Shown: positions 18,413 to 27,241 of the stretch, in pieces
Position numbering within the stretch: the stretch's first letter is position 1
How the letters are laid out: each line of letters begins with the position of its first letter
Source: Altericroceibacterium spongiae
Lineage (GTDB): Bacteria > Pseudomonadota > Alphaproteobacteria > Sphingomonadales > Sphingomonadaceae
DNA length: 64,000 bases
Assembly (NCBI RefSeq): GCF_003610805.1
Contig: NZ_RAPF01000005.1
Span: forward strand, 281,795 to 345,794
Reading direction: 5' to 3'
Notes under the pieces: model-generated
The model's input: the letters and a program-made list of their open reading frames with translations, nothing else
The model's database searches: none
What the model was told of the DNA's origin: nothing
Position numbers and translations under genes: made by a program

Positions 18413-18841
18413 ATGACCACCGACATCGTGATCTACCACAACCCCGAATGCGGCACCTCGCGCAACACGCTGGCGATGATCCGCAACGCCGGGTTCGAGC
18501 CGCATGTTATTGAGTATCTGAAGACGCCGCCTTCGCGCGCCATGCTCGAAAGCCTGATCGAGCGCGCTGGGCCCACCCCCCGTGCGCTGTTGCGTGAAAA
18601 GGGCACGCCATATGCCGAACTGGGCCTCGGCGATGAGAGCCTGAGCGATACAGCGCTGGTGGACGCGATGATGGAGCACCCGGTCCTGATCAACCGTCCA
18701 GTTGTCGTCTCCCCGCTCGGCGTCCGCCTGTGCCGTCCGTCAGAGGCGGTGCTCGACATTCTGCCAAGCCCCCAGCTGGGCGCCTTCACCAAGGAAGACG
18801 GCGAGCAGGTCGTGGACGCGGCGGGCGAACGTATCGCCTGA
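18413..18841 (+). CDS. arsC: Arsenate reductase, glutaredoxin-coupled ArsC type
   Basis: 142 residues, usual length. The active site HNPECGTSR fits HX3CX3R with Cys13, and [16 protein letters not shown] is the conserved arginine loop. It uses glutathione and glutaredoxin to reduce arsenate. It begins directly after the first reductase and ends in TGATG shared with arsB, so all are translated from one message. Two reductases with different electron donors in one operon give redundancy. Confidence 0.92.
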   Translation: MTTDIVIYHNPECGTSRNTLAMIRNAGFEPHVIEYLKTPPSRAMLESLIERAGPTPRALLREKGTPYAELGLGDESLSDTALVDAMMEHPVLINRPVVVSPLGVRLCRPSEAVLDILPSPQLGAFTKEDGEQVVDAAGERIA

Positions 18842-20127
18842 TGCTGCTTGCGGTTGCAATTTTCGTGGTCACCATCACGATGGTGATCTGGCAGCCGCGC
18901 GGGCTCGGCATCGGGTGGAGCGCGATCGGCGGAGCGCTGCTCGCCCTTGCCACCGGCGTCATCTCGCTCGCCGACATCCCGGTGGTGTGGAACATCATCT
19001 GGAACGCCACCGGCGCCTTCGTCGCGGTGATCCTGATCAGCTTGATCCTCGATCGTGCCGGGTTCTTCGAATGGGCTGCGCTCCATGTGGCGCGGTGGGG
19101 GCGCGGCGACGGTCGCTGGCTATTCGTGCTCGTGGTATTGCTGGGTGCAGGTGTTGCCGCGATCTTCGCCAATGATGGCGCGGCGCTGATCCTGACCCCG
19201 ATCGTGATCGCGATGCTCCGGGCGCTGGGATACAACGCCAAAGCGACGCTGGCTTTCGTCATGGCGGCAGGGTTCATTGCCGATACGTCGAGCCTGCCGC
19301 TGGTCGTGTCGAACCTCGTCAATATCGTCTCGGCGGACTTCTTCGATATCGGGTTCGGCGAGTATGCGCTGGTCATGGTGCCAGTCGACCTGGCGGCTAT
19401 CGTGGCTACGCTGGCAGCGCTGCTGCTGTTCTTCCGCAAGGACATTCCGACCAGCTACGACGTCGCACAGCTCCGCGCTCCGGCAGAAGCGATCCATGAC
19501 CGAGCGACCTTCCGCGCCGGCTGGGTGGTGCTGGCCCTGCTGCTGATCGGTTTTTTCGTTCTCGATCCTCTTGGCGTGCCGATCAGCGCGGTCGCTGCCG
19601 TCGGCGCGCTGGCGCTCATCGCGATAGCTGCGCGCGGCCACGTCATCCCTACGGGCCAGGTGATCCGCGAAGCGCCCTGGCAGGTCGTGATCTTCTCGCT
19701 CGGCATGTATCTGGTCGTCTACGGCATGAGCAATGCGGGGCTTGCCACTGCGATCGCCGGGGTGCTGGAGCGCTCGGCCGAGGGCGGCATATGGGGTGCG
19801 GCCTTCGGAACGGGCATTCTGTCCGCGGTGCTATCCTCGGGCATGAACAACATGCCGACCGTCCTCGTCGGCGCGCTGTCGATCGATGCCACGAGTGCCA
19901 CCGGCCCGGTTCGTGACGCCATGATCTACGCCAACGTCATCGGCTGCGACCTCGGGCCAAAGATCACGCCGATCGGTTCGCTCGCGACCCTGCTGTGGCT
20001 GCATGTGCTGGGACAGAAGGACGTGAAGATCGGCTGGGGCTATTACTTCCGCGTCGGCATCACACTGACCACGCCGATCCTGCTGGTAACCCTGGCCGCC
20101 CTCGCACTGCGATTGAGCCTCGCATGA
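18841..20127 (+). CDS. arsB: ArsB, arsenite efflux membrane protein
   Basis: 428 residues with about 11-12 membrane segments. [37 protein letters not shown] and [14 protein letters not shown] are typical ArsB/ion-transporter superfamily loops. The first residues of mature ArsB ([25 protein letters not shown]) match the family closely. It expels As(III) and Sb(III). No arsA ATPase gene is present, so it would work as a secondary carrier. The ATG overlaps the upstream stop by one base. Confidence 0.93.
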   Translation: MLLAVAIFVVTITMVIWQPRGLGIGWSAIGGALLALATGVISLADIPVVWNIIWNATGAFVAVILISLILDRAGFFEWAALHVARWGRGDGRWLFVLVVLLGAGVAAIFANDGAALILTPIVIAMLRALGYNAKATLAFVMAAGFIADTSSLPLVVSNLVNIVSADFFDIGFGEYALVMVPVDLAAIVATLAALLLFFRKDIPTSYDVAQLRAPAEAIHDRATFRAGWVVLALLLIGFFVLDPLGVPISAVAAVGALALIAIAARGHVIPTGQVIREAPWQVVIFSLGMYLVVYGMSNAGLATAIAGVLERSAEGGIWGAAFGTGILSAVLSSGMNNMPTVLVGALSIDATSATGPVRDAMIYANVIGCDLGPKITPIGSLATLLWLHVLGQKDVKIGWGYYFRVGITLTTPILLVTLAALALRLSLA

Positions 20128-20447
20128 AGCTGTTCCTCGTCTATCCGCTCGCGGCGCTGTTCGAAATCGCCGGTTGCTTCGCATTCTGGGCATGGTGGCG
20201 GCTGGAGAAGAGCCCCTTGTGGCTGCTGCCCGGAATGGTGTCGCTGGCCCTGTTCGCCTGGCTGCTGACTCTCGTGCCGACCGACGCTGCCGGTCGCGCC
20301 TTCGCAGCCTATGGCGGGGTCTATGTTGCCGCGTCGCTCCTGTGGCTGTGGACTGTCGAAGGCACCACCCCCGACCGGTGGGACTTCGTCGGCGGCGCGG
20401 TCGTGCTCGCCGGCGCTGCCATCATCCTGTTCGGCCCCCGCGGCTGA
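20124..20447 (+). CDS. YnfA-family small membrane protein
   Basis: 107 residues with four membrane segments: [53 protein letters not shown] and [14 protein letters not shown]. This is the YnfA (UPF0060, SMR-like) pattern. Proteins of this family are recurrent members of arsenic operons in sphingomonads, with no settled function. It overlaps arsB by 4 bases. Confidence 0.85.
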   Translation: MKLFLVYPLAALFEIAGCFAFWAWWRLEKSPLWLLPGMVSLALFAWLLTLVPTDAAGRAFAAYGGVYVAASLLWLWTVEGTTPDRWDFVGGAVVLAGAAIILFGPRG

Positions 20448-20470
20448 CGACCCAAATTTGGAGAATTTCC

Positions 20471-21217
20471 TTGTCCCGTCTGCGACCCTTGCCCGATCCC
20501 GACAGCTTTCCGGCGCTCGACCCCGCCTTCGTCCATGCCCGCCCGGCGGAAGGTCTCGGCGCCGACCAGCCACCGCCGCGCATCCTGTTGCTCTACGGCT
20601 CTCTGCGGGAGCGCTCGTATTCGCGCCTCGCGGTCGAGGAAGCTGCTCGATTGCTCCAGCTGTTCGGCGCGGAGACGCGTATCTTCGATCCCTCCGACCT
20701 GCCGCTGCCCGATCAAATTGGCGGTGACGACCATCCTGCCGTTCACGAGCTTCGCGAGCACGCGTTCTGGTCCGAGGGCATGGTGTGGTGCAGCCCGGAG
20801 CGGCACGGCCAGATCACCGGCATCATGAAGACCCAGATCGATCACCTCCCGCTCAGCATCGGGGGAATGCGGCCGACCCAGGGGCGGACGCTGGCGGTCA
20901 TGCAGGTATCTGCCGGCTCGCAGTCGTTTAATACCGTCAATACACTGCGACTGCTTGGGCGCTGGATGCGGATGTTCACCATCCCGAACCAGTCAAGCGT
21001 GCCGAAGGCATACGAGGAGTTCGACGAGGCGGGCCGCATGAAACCGTCCTCGCTCTATGACCGCATCGTCGATGTCATGGAGGAACTGGTGCGGTTCACC
21101 GTCCTGCTGCGCCGGCATGCCGACCAGCTGGTCGACCGCTATTCGGAGCGCAAGGAAGCCAAACGCGATATCGATCCCAAGGCCGATATCTCGTCTATCG
21201 CCTTATCGTCATCGTGA
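20471..21217 (+). CDS. arsH: ArsH, NADPH-dependent flavoprotein of arsenic resistance
   Basis: 248 residues from a TTG start at 20471. A GGAGA ribosome site at 20460-20464 with 6-base spacing decides this start; no ATG is suitably placed. The flavodoxin-like fold shows the FMN-binding [35 protein letters not shown] and the ArsH-specific [12 protein letters not shown]. ArsH oxidises trivalent organoarsenicals in other bacteria. It closes the arsenic operon. Confidence 0.92.
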   Translation: MSRLRPLPDPDSFPALDPAFVHARPAEGLGADQPPPRILLLYGSLRERSYSRLAVEEAARLLQLFGAETRIFDPSDLPLPDQIGGDDHPAVHELREHAFWSEGMVWCSPERHGQITGIMKTQIDHLPLSIGGMRPTQGRTLAVMQVSAGSQSFNTVNTLRLLGRWMRMFTIPNQSSVPKAYEEFDEAGRMKPSSLYDRIVDVMEELVRFTVLLRRHADQLVDRYSERKEAKRDIDPKADISSIALSSS

Positions 21218-21267
21218 GACGTCTAGAGCCTTCGACATCCTGCCTGAACAAGTGAGCCTGAGGCGGT

Positions 21268-21295
21268 GAGAGAATATTCGGTGATCTATTCTCTC
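21268..21295. terminator. Hairpin between convergent arsenic and copper operons
   Basis: A perfect 9-base stem, GAGAGAATA paired with TATTCTCTC, with a 10-base loop. It lies 50 bases after arsH in the 250-base gap before the convergent PepSY gene. There is no T-run, so its action as a terminator is uncertain. The rest of the gap shows nothing I recognise. Confidence 0.4.
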
Positions 21296-21467
21296 GGCGC
21301 CACAATTCAATTTTGAGCTCGAAATCGCAGTCTCACGGATTGGAGTTTCTTTCGGGCCTCATCGCATCCGGGGGCGAGGCCTGCACCATGGGCAGCATAT
21401 ACTCCCGTGGCATCTGTCCGCAGACCGATCGCGGGCCGATTGCAGACAGGAGATCGCGCACCGCGAA

Positions 21468-22196
21468 CTACGGCCCCTTCGCGCGATTGCGCCGGAGCTT
21501 GGGAAAGCGATTGGCAAGAAGCACGAAGCCGGAAATTGCAATGACGGTCCCGCCGATGCCGAACAGGAGCAGCCACCAGCTGTTGATCCGGTCACGCTGG
21601 GTCCAGTCCATGATGTGGAGTCCCCAGACGAGGTCGAATAGGCGCCAGGTATCGCTGCGCGCCGCGAGCACCGCGCCGGTTGAAGCGTCGATGTAGAGGC
21701 GCGTGCCATCCGGATCGGCAAATTGCACCTGCCACGCCGGAAACGGTCCGCCGAATTCGGTGCCGACCGGCGCTTCGATCGACATTGAGGATTTGATCGC
21801 GGTGCTGGGTCCCGTCCAGGCAGCCGAGGCGATTTGCTCGGCGGCGTCGCGCGAGAGCGGCGACAATTTCCGTCCGGTCACTGCTTCGTGCAATGTTGCG
21901 CTGCCATCGACGCGCTTCAATTCAACCACCGGATCGCCGTTGACGGTCTTCGTCGTTGCCGAGACCAGGTCGCCCTCGTTAGCCGCCCATGCAGGTAGCG
22001 GAGCGTCAACGCCCAGGGGTAATGGTTCGCGCGAGATCACGTGCTCGGAACGGACGTGTTCGATTTTCAGGAACGACATGATCGTCCCGGTTGCCATCCA
22101 CAGGAGGGCTTGCACGCCGACGAAGACTGCGAGCCACTTGTGGACCTTGCTGCCAAAGATGTGCAGTCGCAGCTTGCGCGAACGCTGGCCTGTCAT
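21468..22196 (-). CDS. PepSY-associated membrane protein of the copper operon
   Basis: 242 residues. A basic N-terminus is followed by a membrane segment with a conserved His-Lys-Trp (VHKWLAVFVGVQALLWMATG), a periplasmic middle part with a PepSY-like fold (FPAWQVQFADPDGTRLYIDASTGAVLAA) and a C-terminal membrane segment (INSWWLLLFGIGGTVIAISGFVLL). This is the layout of half a PepSY-TM protein, like those linked to metal reduction or uptake. The ATG at 22196 avoids overlap with the upstream gene (13-base gap). It is the last gene of the leftward copper operon. Confidence 0.75.
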   Translation of the reverse strand: MTGQRSRKLRLHIFGSKVHKWLAVFVGVQALLWMATGTIMSFLKIEHVRSEHVISREPLPLGVDAPLPAWAANEGDLVSATTKTVNGDPVVELKRVDGSATLHEAVTGRKLSPLSRDAAEQIASAAWTGPSTAIKSSMSIEAPVGTEFGGPFPAWQVQFADPDGTRLYIDASTGAVLAARSDTWRLFDLVWGLHIMDWTQRDRINSWWLLLFGIGGTVIAISGFVLLANRFPKLRRNRAKGP

Positions 22197-22209
22197 CGCG
22201 GCCGGTTGA

Positions 22210-22725
22210 TCAGTTCTGGCGCGGCGCGCGTGACGAGGAGTGGTACTGGACGATTTTCCAGTTGCCATCCTCGTGCGTCAGTACGGACGTCGCAACCCCG
22301 TCGCGCTCGATTACACGGCCATCCGTGAGGGCGATCCGGTAGCGGTAAGTTTCATGGCCATACGCCACATGCCCGACTATCTTGGCGTTCACCGTCGGAT
22401 TGGTGAATGCGAACTCGGTGATCTCGCCGAGCTCTGGGCCGAGGTGGTGTTCCATGTACTGCGCGAACGTGCCCTCGGCCTTGCCATTCTCGAAAACCAG
22501 CGAGTCCGCGGCAAACAGCGTCCGCATGGCCGCCTCGTCACGGGCAACCAGTGCCTCACGGTAGGCAACGAGCACGGCCTGCGCCTGTTGCGTGAGCGCG
22601 TCCGGCGCCGCAATTTGTGCGCTATGGGCGGAATGATCGCCATGACCGGCATGCTGAGCGTGCGCCGCAGTGGCCATCGCAGCGAGTGCCGCCGCAGCCG
22701 CAGCCGCGAAACCTGTAACCCTCAT
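22210..22725 (-). CDS. Secreted SnoaL/DUF4440-type protein
   Basis: 171 residues. The signal peptide (ending AAHAQ) is followed by a short His-rich patch HAGHGDHSAHSAQ. An NTF2-like alpha/beta domain follows (LVAYREALVARDEAAMRTLFAADSLVFENG to WKIVQYHSSSR). Such domains occur in nuclear transport factor 2-like proteins with varied roles. The His-rich start and the place between copB and the PepSY gene suggest periplasmic copper handling; this is inference. Confidence 0.75.
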   Translation of the reverse strand: MRVTGFAAAAAAALAAMATAAHAQHAGHGDHSAHSAQIAAPDALTQQAQAVLVAYREALVARDEAAMRTLFAADSLVFENGKAEGTFAQYMEHHLGPELGEITEFAFTNPTVNAKIVGHVAYGHETYRYRIALTDGRVIERDGVATSVLTHEDGNWKIVQYHSSSRAPRQN

Positions 22726-22736
22726 CGCTTATCCCC

Positions 22737-23972
22737 TCAGAACCAGAACCGAACGCCCACGACATAGTTGGTCACGCTTGGATCCTCGCCCGCAAGGTGG
22801 GCATAGTCGGCGCTCTGGCCAACCTTCCATTCCTGCTCGATGCCGACATAGGGCGCGAATTCACGGACGAATTCGTAACGCAGCCGCAGCCCCAATTCGA
22901 CCGAATCGAGACCGGCTCCGACACCCAGTTCGGGAATGTCCTGCGCGGACAGGTTCACCTCAGCGCGCGGTTGCAGGATAAGGCGCTGCGTTATGCGCTG
23001 GTCCAGTTCGGCTTCGACACGTGCCGTCAGATCGCCCTTGGTCGACAGGAAAGCGGCCGCATCGACCTCGAACATATAGGGCGCCAGACCCTGCACGCCG
23101 AGGACGGCGTGGGTCCGTTCGGGGCCCGTCAGGTCCTGCCGTACGCCGGCTTGCAGGTCCCACCATGGGCCGATCGCGTGGCTCCACAAGCCTTGGATTT
23201 CAGCGGACTCGGGCTTTTCGCCGAATGTGCCTTCGCCCTCGCTCTTGAACCAGAACTTGTCGAGGTCACCGCCGTAGTAGCCCTGCACGTCCCACAGGTA
23301 ACCATCCCCGCCTTCCCGTGCGCGATATTCGGCGCGGTCGCCCTGGAACCAGAAAACGTTCATCCCGCCGTTCTCGGCGCGCAGAGCATCGCGGGAGGCA
23401 CGCATCGCGTCCGCCCCCCAGATCGCATCGGCGGCACGGGGCGGTCCCGATCCCGCCGCAGCCGGAGGCGGTCCTTGCGGGATGGGGGTCATGTCCATGG
23501 CGCCATGGTCCATAGTGCCATGGTCCATAGTGCCATGGTCCATCATCCCGTGGTCCATCGACTGATGGTTCATCGGTGGTTGGCCGGACCACTGCATCCC
23601 TTCATGGCCCATCGCCTCGTGGTCCATGTTTTCCATGGTAGAATCGTCCATCGCCGGCATCTGGCTATGATCCATCCCCGAATGGTCCATGGTGGAATGG
23701 TCCATCCCCTCCATCTGGCTATGGTTCATCTGCGAATGATCCATGCCAGAGTGGCCTTGGTGCGGATCGGCGGAGGCTATTTCGCCCGGTTGCGCAGTGG
23801 GCGCACACGCTCCCTCGGGCACCGGGTGGCCCATGGCGCGATGACGTGCGGCCTCCTTTTCGCATTCGGTCTGGGCAGGAGCCTGGGGCGCGGGCATCGC
23901 GTGGCCCGAATGGTCCTGCGCGAAGGCCGGGGTGGCGGTGCCCGCCAGAAACATGGCGACGATCAGGCGCAT
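22737..23972 (-). CDS. copB: CopB, outer-membrane copper resistance protein
   Basis: 411 residues with a signal peptide (ending PAFAQ). Residues about 65-165 are a run of Met/His repeats of the form MDHSxM, GMDHSQM and MMDHGTMDHG. The C-terminal half (AIWGADAMRASRDALRAENGG, EGDKFWFKSEGEG-like blocks, VGVRFWF end) is the CopB beta-barrel. CopB binds copper at the outer membrane, together with periplasmic CopA. Its ATG shares one base with the copA stop. The DNA of the repeat shows tandem copies (about 23497-23545), open to slippage. Confidence 0.92.
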   Translation of the reverse strand: MRLIVAMFLAGTATPAFAQDHSGHAMPAPQAPAQTECEKEAARHRAMGHPVPEGACAPTAQPGEIASADPHQGHSGMDHSQMNHSQMEGMDHSTMDHSGMDHSQMPAMDDSTMENMDHEAMGHEGMQWSGQPPMNHQSMDHGMMDHGTMDHGTMDHGAMDMTPIPQGPPPAAAGSGPPRAADAIWGADAMRASRDALRAENGGMNVFWFQGDRAEYRAREGGDGYLWDVQGYYGGDLDKFWFKSEGEGTFGEKPESAEIQGLWSHAIGPWWDLQAGVRQDLTGPERTHAVLGVQGLAPYMFEVDAAAFLSTKGDLTARVEAELDQRITQRLILQPRAEVNLSAQDIPELGVGAGLDSVELGLRLRYEFVREFAPYVGIEQEWKVGQSADYAHLAGEDPSVTNYVVGVRFWF

Positions 23973-25822
23973 CAGTCTTCTCCCACCCGTTTCACATCGG
24001 GCGCCGAAGGCGGCTGGGCGACGGTCACGATCTGGAACATGCCCGAATGCATGTGGTAGAGCAGGTGGCAGTGAAAGGCCCAGTCGCCCTGTTCGTCGGC
24101 GGTGAGGTCGAAGGTGGCGCTGCCGCCGGGCTGCACGATAACCGTATGCTTCTGCGGCTGCCGGTCGGCAGGCGCGCCGTTGACCAGTTCGAAGAAATGG
24201 CCGTGCAGATGGATCGGATGCGCCATCATCGTATCGTTGACGAGCTTCACACGGACACGTTCGTTATAGGCGAAGCGGATGGGGTCGTCGCTGACGGCGG
24301 TAAACTTCTTGCCGTCGAACGACCACATGTAGCGCTCCATGTTGCCGGTCAGATGGATCTCCATCTGACGTGTCGGGCGGCGCAGATCGTCGTTCGGCTC
24401 GAGCGCCACAAGATCCTTGTAGGTGAGAACCTTGTGGGGAACGTTGTCCAGGCCGAGGCCCGGATCGCCCATGCGATCGACCGGGTTCATCGACACCATG
24501 TCGATGCCGGGGCCGACCTCCACGCTGGGCGGCAGCAGGGATGTGTCGCGCATATCCATGCCGCTCATGTCCATTCCGGCCATCGGATCCGCAGACGCAC
24601 CTTGCGATGGCATGTCGTGGCCCATGGCCGAATGGTCCATCCCGCCTATCTCGCCACCGCCATGGTCCATTCCGCCCGAGCCGTGGTTCATGCCCATGTC
24701 CGCCATCGTCAGCAGTGGCGGATCGCGCAATGGAGGGACCGCAGCCCGCGCGCCAGGACGGGAGGCGAGGGTCGCCACCGCCATGCCCGACCGGTCCATG
24801 CTTTCTGCCACGATTGTCCGCGCCTCGCCGGTCGGCTCGACAACGATGTCGTAGGTTTCCGCTGTGCCGATCTGAAACTCCTCGACCTCGACCGGGCGCA
24901 CGTTTTGACCGTCGGCACCGACCACCCAGAACTTCACTCCGGGAATGCGGACATTGAAAAATGTCATGGCGCTGCCGTTGATGACGCGCAGCCGTACTCG
25001 CTCGCCAGGGTTGAACAGGAACTCGAGACCCTCTTCCGGTCCGCGCCCGTTGGCGAGGTAGGTGTAGGTCGAGCCGGTCACGTCGAGGATGTCGGTCGCC
25101 ATCATGCGCATACGCGCCCACATCCGGCGGTCCTCGCCCGACAGCGGATAGTCGTCGGTCCAGGTGTTCTGCTGGTAATTGAAGTAGCCTTCGCCCTTCT
25201 TCAGCTTGTCCATGATCGTATGGGGGTGAAGAGGCGTGAAGTCGCTCAGGAGTAGAACATAGTCGCGGTCCGCTTGCACGGGGACCGTCCCGGCGGGTTC
25301 AACCACGATCGGGCCGTAGTGCCCGGCCTGCTCCTGCAACCCCGAGTGACTATGCCACCAGTAGGTGCCGCTCTGTCGCAGCGCGGGGATGTCATAGACG
25401 AAAGTCTCTCCAGGTTTGATGCCGGGAAAGCTGACACCCGGTACGCCGTCGTACTGGAATGGCAGAAGCAGCCCGTGCCAGTGAATGGAGCTGTCTTCAT
25501 GGAGGGTATTCGTCACTGCCAGCCGGACCGGCTGACCTTCCTTGAGACGGATCAGCGGACCCGGTACGCTCCCATTTACAGCGATGGCGTGGCCGCGACG
25601 CCCCTGCACAACGCGCGGACCTTCGCCGATCGTCAGTGCGATGTCGCGGCCCGACACTTCGTCGAAGCCGGGGCGGATGGGGCCGCCGCCGTGCAGGTCG
25701 GCGCCGCGGGCCCATGCCGGCGCTGTCTGACCGAGGGCGAGCAAGCTTGCCGCGCCGGCGCTGGCGGTGAGGAACTTTCTGCGGTTGATTGCGACGTCGT
25801 CGATTAGAGGAAGTATGCTCAT
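23972..25822 (-). CDS. copA: CopA, periplasmic multicopper oxidase for copper resistance
   Basis: 616 residues from the ATG at 25822, with a Tat signal (NRRKFLTASAGAASLLALG). The copper ligands are visible: HWHG and HSHSG in domain 1, HPIHLHGHFF and HCHLLYHMHSGM in domain 3. A Met-rich stretch (about 400-460: MADMGMNHGSGGMDHG, MAGMDMSGMDMRD) provides extra copper sites. It oxidises Cu(I) and stores copper in the periplasm. An upstream in-frame ATG at 25858 overlaps the sigma gene and lacks a better signal peptide. Confidence 0.95.
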   Translation of the reverse strand: MSILPLIDDVAINRRKFLTASAGAASLLALGQTAPAWARGADLHGGGPIRPGFDEVSGRDIALTIGEGPRVVQGRRGHAIAVNGSVPGPLIRLKEGQPVRLAVTNTLHEDSSIHWHGLLLPFQYDGVPGVSFPGIKPGETFVYDIPALRQSGTYWWHSHSGLQEQAGHYGPIVVEPAGTVPVQADRDYVLLLSDFTPLHPHTIMDKLKKGEGYFNYQQNTWTDDYPLSGEDRRMWARMRMMATDILDVTGSTYTYLANGRGPEEGLEFLFNPGERVRLRVINGSAMTFFNVRIPGVKFWVVGADGQNVRPVEVEEFQIGTAETYDIVVEPTGEARTIVAESMDRSGMAVATLASRPGARAAVPPLRDPPLLTMADMGMNHGSGGMDHGGGEIGGMDHSAMGHDMPSQGASADPMAGMDMSGMDMRDTSLLPPSVEVGPGIDMVSMNPVDRMGDPGLGLDNVPHKVLTYKDLVALEPNDDLRRPTRQMEIHLTGNMERYMWSFDGKKFTAVSDDPIRFAYNERVRVKLVNDTMMAHPIHLHGHFFELVNGAPADRQPQKHTVIVQPGGSATFDLTADEQGDWAFHCHLLYHMHSGMFQIVTVAQPPSAPDVKRVGED

Positions 25823-25854
25823 GCCTCTGTTTACGCCGCGACCGCCATCACCCC

Positions 25855-26415
25855 TCAAAGAAAATCGATCTTATTGCGCAGGCGCTGACGGGCCCGATAC
25901 ACACGTGTTTCGACCGATTTTTCCGTTACTCCCAACAATTCAGCAACCTCGCCATGGCTTCGCCCCTCGATGGCGACCAAAACAAGAGCCTCGCGAAGGC
26001 GGAGCGGCAAGCGATCTATCGCGTTGGTGACCTGAGCGAGCAATTGCCGGTCGGCGATCTCAACATCAGGACCGGGTTCGTCTGCCGCAACGGCAACGTC
26101 GGGACCTAGGGCCCTCAAACTCAGCAGCCGCACAACCTTTTGGCGCCTGAGCCGGTCGCGGCATTTGTTGAGCGTCACGGTTGTCAGATAGGCTGCTACA
26201 GGCTTGCGAGGATCGAGCTTGGCTCGCGCCATCCAAACCGATGCCAGTGCGTTCTGCAGCGCATCTTCGGCTTCGTCGGCAGACGAGAGCATCCGGCGGG
26301 CCAGACCGAGCAGGCGGGGCAGATGAGGCTCGACGAGTCTGCCGAATGCTGCCTTGTCCCCTGCAATTATCTTTTCGACCAGTTCCTCGTCAGGTGTGTC
26401 GTTCCGCCCCTCCAC
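25855..26415 (-). CDS. ECF sigma factor of a CnrH-like metal-response module
   Basis: 186 residues. Region 2 is LVEPHLPRLLGLARRMLSSADEAEDALQNALASVW, and region 4 is AIDRLPLRLREALVLVAIEGRSHGEVAELLGVTEKSVETRVYRARQRL; there is no region 3, as expected for ECF sigma factors. It follows, in order, a CnrY-like and a CnrX-like gene, and its length is close to CnrH (191). It would direct RNA polymerase to the divergent promoters at 27174-27233. It is 32 bases upstream of copA, so the sigma gene and the copper genes probably form one transcript. Confidence 0.85.
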   Translation of the reverse strand: MEGRNDTPDEELVEKIIAGDKAAFGRLVEPHLPRLLGLARRMLSSADEAEDALQNALASVWMARAKLDPRKPVAAYLTTVTLNKCRDRLRRQKVVRLLSLRALGPDVAVAADEPGPDVEIADRQLLAQVTNAIDRLPLRLREALVLVAIEGRSHGEVAELLGVTEKSVETRVYRARQRLRNKIDFL

Positions 26416-26421
26416 GACCTG

Positions 26422-26862
26422 TCATTCGCCAGGTTCGCGTGTTAGCGAAGCCGCGACCTGGCGATCGAAGCGCGCGCGCTGCTCCTGATCGAGCAAGGCG
26501 CGCATTGCAAATACATGCTCGACTGTTGCCTTCTGCAGATCGCCCATGCGTGCGTGCACCTCGTCAATAGCCGCGGCCACCTTGGGACCGTATTCATGTT
26601 CATCGTCCATCGCGGAGGCGAGCCTCGCGTTTGCGGCTCTGAGCGACAGGTCGAGCTCCTGGCGTTGAACAGCGAACCGCGCCTCGAGCTGATCGAGTTT
26701 CCTGTCCTGCGATGCATCAAGATCGAGTTCCTCGTGGACGAAATCATGCAAAGTGATCGCATGCGATGCCTCGCGCCATTGCCCGGCAGCGTATGCGCCG
26801 ATGCATCCCGCAGCCACGGCCAGAAGGGCAGCAAGCACTATCTGGAGAATGCTGACCTTCAT
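26422..26862 (-). CDS. CnrX-like periplasmic heavy-metal sensor
   Basis: 146 residues (CnrX: 148). One N-terminal membrane segment (about 5-26) anchors a helical periplasmic domain. All five metal ligands known from CnrX of Cupriavidus (His42, His46, Glu63, His119, Met123) have counterparts at a constant shift of three: His39 and His43 in LHDFVHEE, Glu60 in QLEARF, His116 and Met120 in VEHVFAM. In the Cnr system, metal binding by CnrX makes CnrY release the sigma factor. Here the downstream genes are for copper, so the true inducer (Cu, Ni or Co) is open. Overlaps the upstream gene by 4 bases. Confidence 0.82.
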   Translation of the reverse strand: MKVSILQIVLAALLAVAAGCIGAYAAGQWREASHAITLHDFVHEELDLDASQDRKLDQLEARFAVQRQELDLSLRAANARLASAMDDEHEYGPKVAAAIDEVHARMGDLQKATVEHVFAMRALLDQEQRARFDRQVAASLTREPGE

Positions 26863-27143
26863 CGTTGAACATGCAGCAGTGAAGCAGGTGAGAGGTCGGC
26901 GCCTTCGATTAGCTGGTAATTTGTTTGGCTTTCACGGGCAGGCGATTGCGACGTGCCAAAGCCCGCACCAAGCCCAATAAATGCCATCGCCGTGAATAAG
27001 GCGACACGCGTTCGCGTCGCATCGACCTGTTCAAGCTTACCCGCCCGCATCCACACGCCACCCATGAAGTCTTCGGGCAGCGAAGGATCGGGTGCAGCTC
27101 CCAGCGACTGCAAGGCACGATTTAGTCTTTCGTTGTCAGCCAT
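26859..27143 (-). CDS. CnrY-like membrane anti-sigma factor
   Basis: 94 residues (CnrY: 95). The cytoplasmic N-terminal 45 residues (MADNERLNRALQSLGAAPD...) are amphipathic, then comes a single membrane segment (about 49-66, VALFTAMAFIGLGAGFG) and a short periplasmic tail. CnrY-type anti-sigma factors sequester the sigma factor with a short N-terminal segment. Sequence similarity to CnrY is weak by eye; the call rests on size, topology and the gene order Y-X-H. It is the first gene of the leftward operon. Confidence 0.65.
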   Translation of the reverse strand: MADNERLNRALQSLGAAPDPSLPEDFMGGVWMRAGKLEQVDATRTRVALFTAMAFIGLGAGFGTSQSPARESQTNYQLIEGADLSPASLLHVQR

Positions 27144-27173
27144 GCGTATTTTATCCTGTCTTACAGCCAACTA

Positions 27174-27196
27174 TACGCTTCGTCCTCTCATATCCC
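27174..27196 (-). promoter_or_regulatory. Putative ECF sigma promoter, leftward (GGGAT-N14-CGTA)
   Basis: Read leftward, GGGAT (27192-27196) and CGTA (27174-27177) are separated by exactly 14 bases. The CnrY-like gene starts about 30 bases further on. The same two boxes with the same spacing occur in the opposite direction at 27211-27233, in front of the divergent operon. A shared pattern on both sides of a 98-base region next to an ECF sigma gene suggests that this is the regulon's promoter motif. Confidence 0.55.
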
Positions 27197-27210
27197 TTGA
27201 AAATTTTTGA

Positions 27211-27233
27211 GGGATGCGAACGGGTCGGACGTA
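27211..27233 (+). promoter_or_regulatory. Putative ECF sigma promoter, rightward (GGGAT-N14-CGTA)
   Basis: GGGAT (27211-27215), 14 bases, CGTA (27230-27233). The first gene starts at 27242, so transcription would begin only a few bases before the ATG and the message may be leaderless. It mirrors the leftward motif at 27174-27196. Confidence 0.5.
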
Positions 27234-27241
27234 AGAGAAGC

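Noticed and set aside
22797..25255. Long plus-strand reading frames opposite copB and copA
   Set aside because: They are antisense frames caused by high G+C and His/Met codon repeats; the minus-strand CopA and CopB proteins explain the region.
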